From NCBI GenBank assembly GCA_024231375.1, contig JAAEQP010000014.1, forward strand, positions 1-5,748: 5,748 bases of DNA, read 5' to 3'. This stretch comes from a bacterium. GTDB lineage: Bacteria > Hydrogenedentota > Hydrogenedentia > Hydrogenedentiales > SLHB01. Shown piece by piece: positions 5,727 through 5,748 of the stretch. Position 1 is the first letter of the stretch. Each line of letters starts with the position of its first letter. The translations under genes were made by a program, and so were the position numbers. The notes below the pieces were generated by a model. The model made no database searches, was not told where the DNA came from, and was given only the letters and a program-made list of their open reading frames with translations.

Positions 5727-5748
5727 CAGCGGGGCTGTTGAAGAAGTC
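5727..5748. repeat. IS-end-like repeat, copy 2, running into the window edge
   Basis: GGGGCTGTTGAAGAAGTC at 5731-5748 is the second direct copy of the element at 5669-5688 and continues to the last base of the window. Its form, ending in AGTC, fits an insertion-sequence terminal repeat whose element would begin at or near 5731 and extend to the right. No transposase is visible in the window. Confidence 0.5.

Larger units (their letters stand above)
5352..5748. other. repeat-rich non-coding stretch at the right edge
   Basis: About 400 bases with no convincing gene. Short open frames exist on both strands, but none has a ribosome-binding site, a recognisable product or sensible codon use. The stretch holds the upstream region of the YwiC-like gene, including a palindrome, and a 9-base direct repeat GGACGGTTT at 5461-5469 and 5477-5485. 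Further right are an interspersed-type repeat at 5516-5544, a perfect 10-base palindrome CTCGATCGAG at 5642-5651, and a pair of IS-end-like repeats at 5669-5748. Confidence 0.6.

Overview
This is bacterial DNA of moderately high GC with four complete genes, all on the minus strand, a partial reading frame at the left edge and a repeat-rich, apparently non-coding right end. A lipoprotein with a DUF1080 (3-keto-disaccharide hydrolase-like) domain and a secreted DUF5060 plus clan GH-A glycoside hydrolase suggest a polysaccharide-degrading, Gram-negative-type bacterium. Such families are abundant in Planctomycetota, Verrucomicrobiota and Hydrogenedentota-like lineages. That placement is inferred from gene families only; no phylogenetic marker is present.

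Layout, left to right: (1) 2-265, plus strand: an open frame that enters from the left edge and stops at 265, probably the C-terminal end of an unrecognised protein, convergent with the next gene. (2) 337-2652, minus: secreted glycoside hydrolase. (3) 2712-3464, minus: HAD-superfamily hydrolase with an atypical first motif (DxQ instead of DxD). (4) 3573-3612: a strong intrinsic terminator serving gene 5. (5) 3634-4359, minus: DUF1080 lipoprotein. (6) 4458-5351, minus: YwiC-like polytopic membrane protein. (7) 5352-5748: about 400 bases without a convincing gene. It holds a palindromic element just upstream of the YwiC-like gene, a repeat of a type seen scattered in many bacterial genomes, and two copies of a sequence resembling an insertion-sequence end at the right edge.

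On the minus strand the order of transcription is YwiC-like, DUF1080, terminator, HAD, glycoside hydrolase. The terminator separates the DUF1080 unit from a likely two-gene HAD-glycoside hydrolase operon with a 59-base gap. A reasonable inference is extracytoplasmic carbohydrate breakdown (glycoside hydrolase, DUF1080) alongside a cytoplasmic small-molecule phosphatase or dehalogenase-type enzyme. The YwiC-like protein has no evident link to that theme. I see no CRISPR array, RNA gene, toxin-antitoxin, phage or defence module, and no convincing evidence of a wholly new system. The points most worth checking are the HAD motif and the repeats at the right end.
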